27,272 nucleotides of DNA. Origin: Pigoraptor chileana. Taxonomy: Eukaryota; Opisthokonta; Filasterea. A model generated the notes under the pieces. That model saw only the letters and a list, made by a program, of their open reading frames with translations. It did not search any database and was not told the DNA's origin. Positions 25,135 to 27,272 of this stretch are shown in pieces; positions within the stretch are counted from its first letter, which is position 1, and every line of letters begins with the position of its first letter. A program made the position numbers and the translations under genes. The stretch spans positions 1 through 27,272 of the forward strand of contig CALSCR010003740.1 of NCBI GenBank assembly GCA_943704495.1, given 5' to 3'.

Positions 25135-27235
25135 ATGGCAGGAATGGAGCCGTCAGGGCAGACGGTTCCGGGAGCAAATGGCGCAGATGAAAAGAAGACC
25201 ACAAAGGCATGTAGACAGTCGCATGTACGCCATCTTCTATGCCGTGTGTTATGTACGCACATGCATGCGTTGACAGTCGCATTGTCCGGTGCTACAATTT
25301 TGCGAAAGCTGCGTCGTTCATTCTGTGAATTGTAGTGGCGAATTATCGCTTCGTTATTGTGGTATTGTAATCGCCCTTTTGGCGAGGATGTGAGGCTGTA
25401 TGTATGTATTCTAATTGAGAAATTCATTTTTACACTTGCGAATTTTTTCGCGTAGCTCACTATCACTGTGCATAAGGCGACGAATCTGCGGGGGTCTCGC
25501 GGGGACACCCTCAACACGTATGCGAGGATTGAGTTCCCTCAAAAGGGCGTCGCAGACTCACCCGTTGTGCAAGAGACGCGCAATCCAGACTTCAAGTGGG
25601 TTATGCAACAGCGTGATTAATGGTCACAGAAAAGTGACAGAGAGAAGGAGAAAATGTTGTGTTATGTATAGGATTGTGCACATCCGTCACGTGCATGTAT
25701 GTAGGTACGTACGCGCGTCTTTGCGCGTCTTTTGCGCGTCTTTTGCGCGCGCAAGTGTGCAGTTATGTGTGAGCTGAATCTCCTTTTTGCAGTCTGTGTA
25801 AACACAAGTTGATGTGGTTTCCAGTTACTACACTGCTCCGGAATGCCATCTTACTCAATACTAACCCGGACCACAACAACTACACCACACATACACATAC
25901 GAAACAAAAATTTCCGTTGTCAGATTTGTGCACACTCTGGATCTCACCCTGGATGAGACAACGATGAGTGACCTTGCGAGCCATGCGCTTGTGGTGACCA
26001 TTGTGGAGCAGCTTCCAAAAGAACGCACTTCCGTTCTGGGGACAGCCCGCATCGATCTGCTTCCGCTTATTCTCCAGGGAAAGACTTCCATACTAGAGAC
26101 GGTCGCCATACAGACGTCCACTGACACGGACGCACCCGCAGAGGTTACCATCGAGGCATCAGTCCCCGCGCCACTTCTCACCGAGCAGGAGAGGAAACAC
26201 GGGGGCGTACTCACGCTGAAGTGCGACGGACTGTTTTCAGTTCCCGAGACATGGGGAGGCAAGGATGCAGCAAACTACACATACAACCTCTCTCTCGCTC
26301 TCCCCGGCGAGCGCATCGTGCAACTCGTCTCTGGTTTGCACGCCGCAACGGGCGACAGCAAGCAGCAAGTGTCGGCGGCAGATGTGTCTGCCGAAATCGG
26401 CGAGCGGTTTGGGGACATGCGCCCGGACGACAGCCTCTTTCGCCACGAGTGCGAGTCAGCCAAGCCGCGCATACACTGGCCTTGTGTGCGCCGGTGCTAT
26501 CTTCCTCCCGACGGCTGGGTCCGTCTCCGCCACGCCGTCATTGCCGGTAATGCACTCCCCATTGAGATCTCGCGATCGACGACGATGAAGACGGGTGATC
26601 CATCGCCGCAGCGTGGCATGATGTTCATACACACTACCGCCTTTCTGACGCCGGGAACAATGTCTGTTCGCGGCGGATTCTTTGTCAAGCCGCACGACGA
26701 GGGCGATGAGAAGCGGCCCCACTCGCGCTCACGTGACCTGCTCGGCGAGATTGAGCGCGCGCCGTCCCGTCTGACACTGCCGACGTTTCCGTTGTCGACA
26801 ACACCGCTTGCGAATATGGCGTCGACTGCGTCTGTTGCAGCCGCTGCGCCCGCCCCCGCCCCCGCACCGCCCGCCGGAAAGAAAGCGCCGGCGGGAAAGG
26901 GCAAAGGGGAGCATGCAGAGCCCGTGAATGACATACGCGCATATCTTGACTGCAAGACATATGCCGTGGTGGAGGTGTCACTTTCGATACCGCTTGTGCC
27001 AAAAAGGCCGCCTGTTGCAATCAAGAACGTCGCCGACTACATACCTCAGAGGTCGGCGTTCCCGCGTCTTGGCGAGGGCTCGCAAAAAGCCATTGACGAT
27101 TACAGAGAGCAGGTCATGTCGATTGCAGATTCGCTGGCGGAGGAATTTCGCGGCCTCTTTTCTGGCGATGGGTCACGTGAGGACGACATGACGACCGACG
27201 AGCGGAGACGGAAGCTTCTCTTTGAACTCAACACG
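25135..27235 (+). CDS. CFAP70: CFAP70 (TTC18) axonemal protein, 5' part; 3' end outside window
   Basis: Cilia- and flagella-associated protein 70 is a component of motile axonemes. Exons: 25135-25224 (candidate), 25456-25595 (donor GTGGGT), 25924-27235 (donor GTGGGC); all in frame, 514 residues visible. Residues about 31-145 form the N-terminal C2-like domain: LTITVHKATNLRGSRGDTL, NPDFK joined across the intron to FVHTLDLTLDE, then VVTIVEQLPKER and ILGTARIDLLPL-type sequence. Downstream landmarks typical of CFAP70 are LFSVPETW, RRCYLPPDGWV, a Pro/Ala/Lys-rich insert, then YAVVEVSLSIPLVPKRPP, YREQVMSIADSLAEEF and FELNT at the exon end. The C-terminal TPR region must lie beyond the window. The first exon is uncertain: it begins MAGMEPSGQ and uses donor GTACGC at 25225; a GC donor at 25207 would also keep frame. 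No second member of an axonemal cluster is visible. Confidence 0.88.
25713..25746. repeat. Three tandem GCGCGTCTTT(T) units in CFAP70 intron 25596-25923
   Basis: Units of 10-11 bases start at 25713, 25723 and 25734, ending in GCGCGCGC. They lie next to GTACGTACGCGCG, so the local segment is strongly alternating purine-pyrimidine. Confidence 0.8.
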
Positions 27236-27272
27236 GTGGGCATGCGCTTGTGTGTGTGTGTGTTGTTGGGGG

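Noticed and set aside
24798-25517. Minus-strand ORF of 239 codons across the CFAP70 5' region
   Set aside because: It overlaps the C2-domain exon on the + strand and a non-coding spacer; composition is random-like (Ser/His/Arg) with no recognisable domain.

Overview
The window is nuclear DNA from an intron-rich eukaryote. Five protein-coding genes can be read, all on the + strand. Their exons join through GT-AG introns (one GC-AG) that keep the frame, and introns are about 170-840 bases long with many CA/TG, CT and minisatellite repeats. Gene content points to the animal side of the tree: a COE/EBF-type transcription factor, a CFAP70 axonemal protein (so the organism probably builds a motile cilium at some stage) and an NXPE-like membrane PC-esterase. 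The COE protein is too divergent and too long to look like a normal animal EBF. A unicellular relative of animals or a very divergent early animal lineage fits best. I cannot name the species.

Layout: (1) 102-2233, the 3' part of a gene for a NYN-domain (PIN-like ribonuclease fold) protein with an unfamiliar C-terminal half. (2) 2234-3660, ORF-poor spacer with two imperfect tandem duplications. (3) 3661-9988, a 13-exon gene for a complete mitochondrial i-AAA protease (YME1/YME1L type), with Walker A and B, arginine fingers and HEGGH zinc motif intact. (4) 9989-12288, non-coding spacer with a CpG-rich block and a cluster of TGACAG/CTGTCA words just upstream of the next gene. (5) 12289-19938, a 13-exon gene for a COE/EBF transcription factor of about 1,100-1,160 residues. 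It has the DNA-binding domain with an intact H-C-C-C zinc knuckle, an IPT/TIG domain and a helix-loop-helix region, plus two AT-hook-like motifs and long disordered extensions. (6) 19939-21851, CpG-rich spacer without genes. (7) 21852-24713, a two-exon gene for a type II membrane protein with a filamin/Ig-like domain and a PC-esterase domain. (8) 24714-25134, short spacer with an RFX X-box-like half site. (9) 25135-27235 and beyond, the 5' part of CFAP70 (C2-like domain onward), running off the window.

The genes do not form a functional cluster: RNA metabolism, mitochondrial proteostasis, transcription, cell-surface ester chemistry and ciliary motility are simply neighbours. The main point of interest is the COE gene. 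Every exon junction can be placed so that a continuous, domain-complete protein results, although the family is usually described as animal-specific. A secondary signal is the strong over-representation of CACGTG (mostly as TCACGTG/CACGTGA) across exons, introns and spacers.
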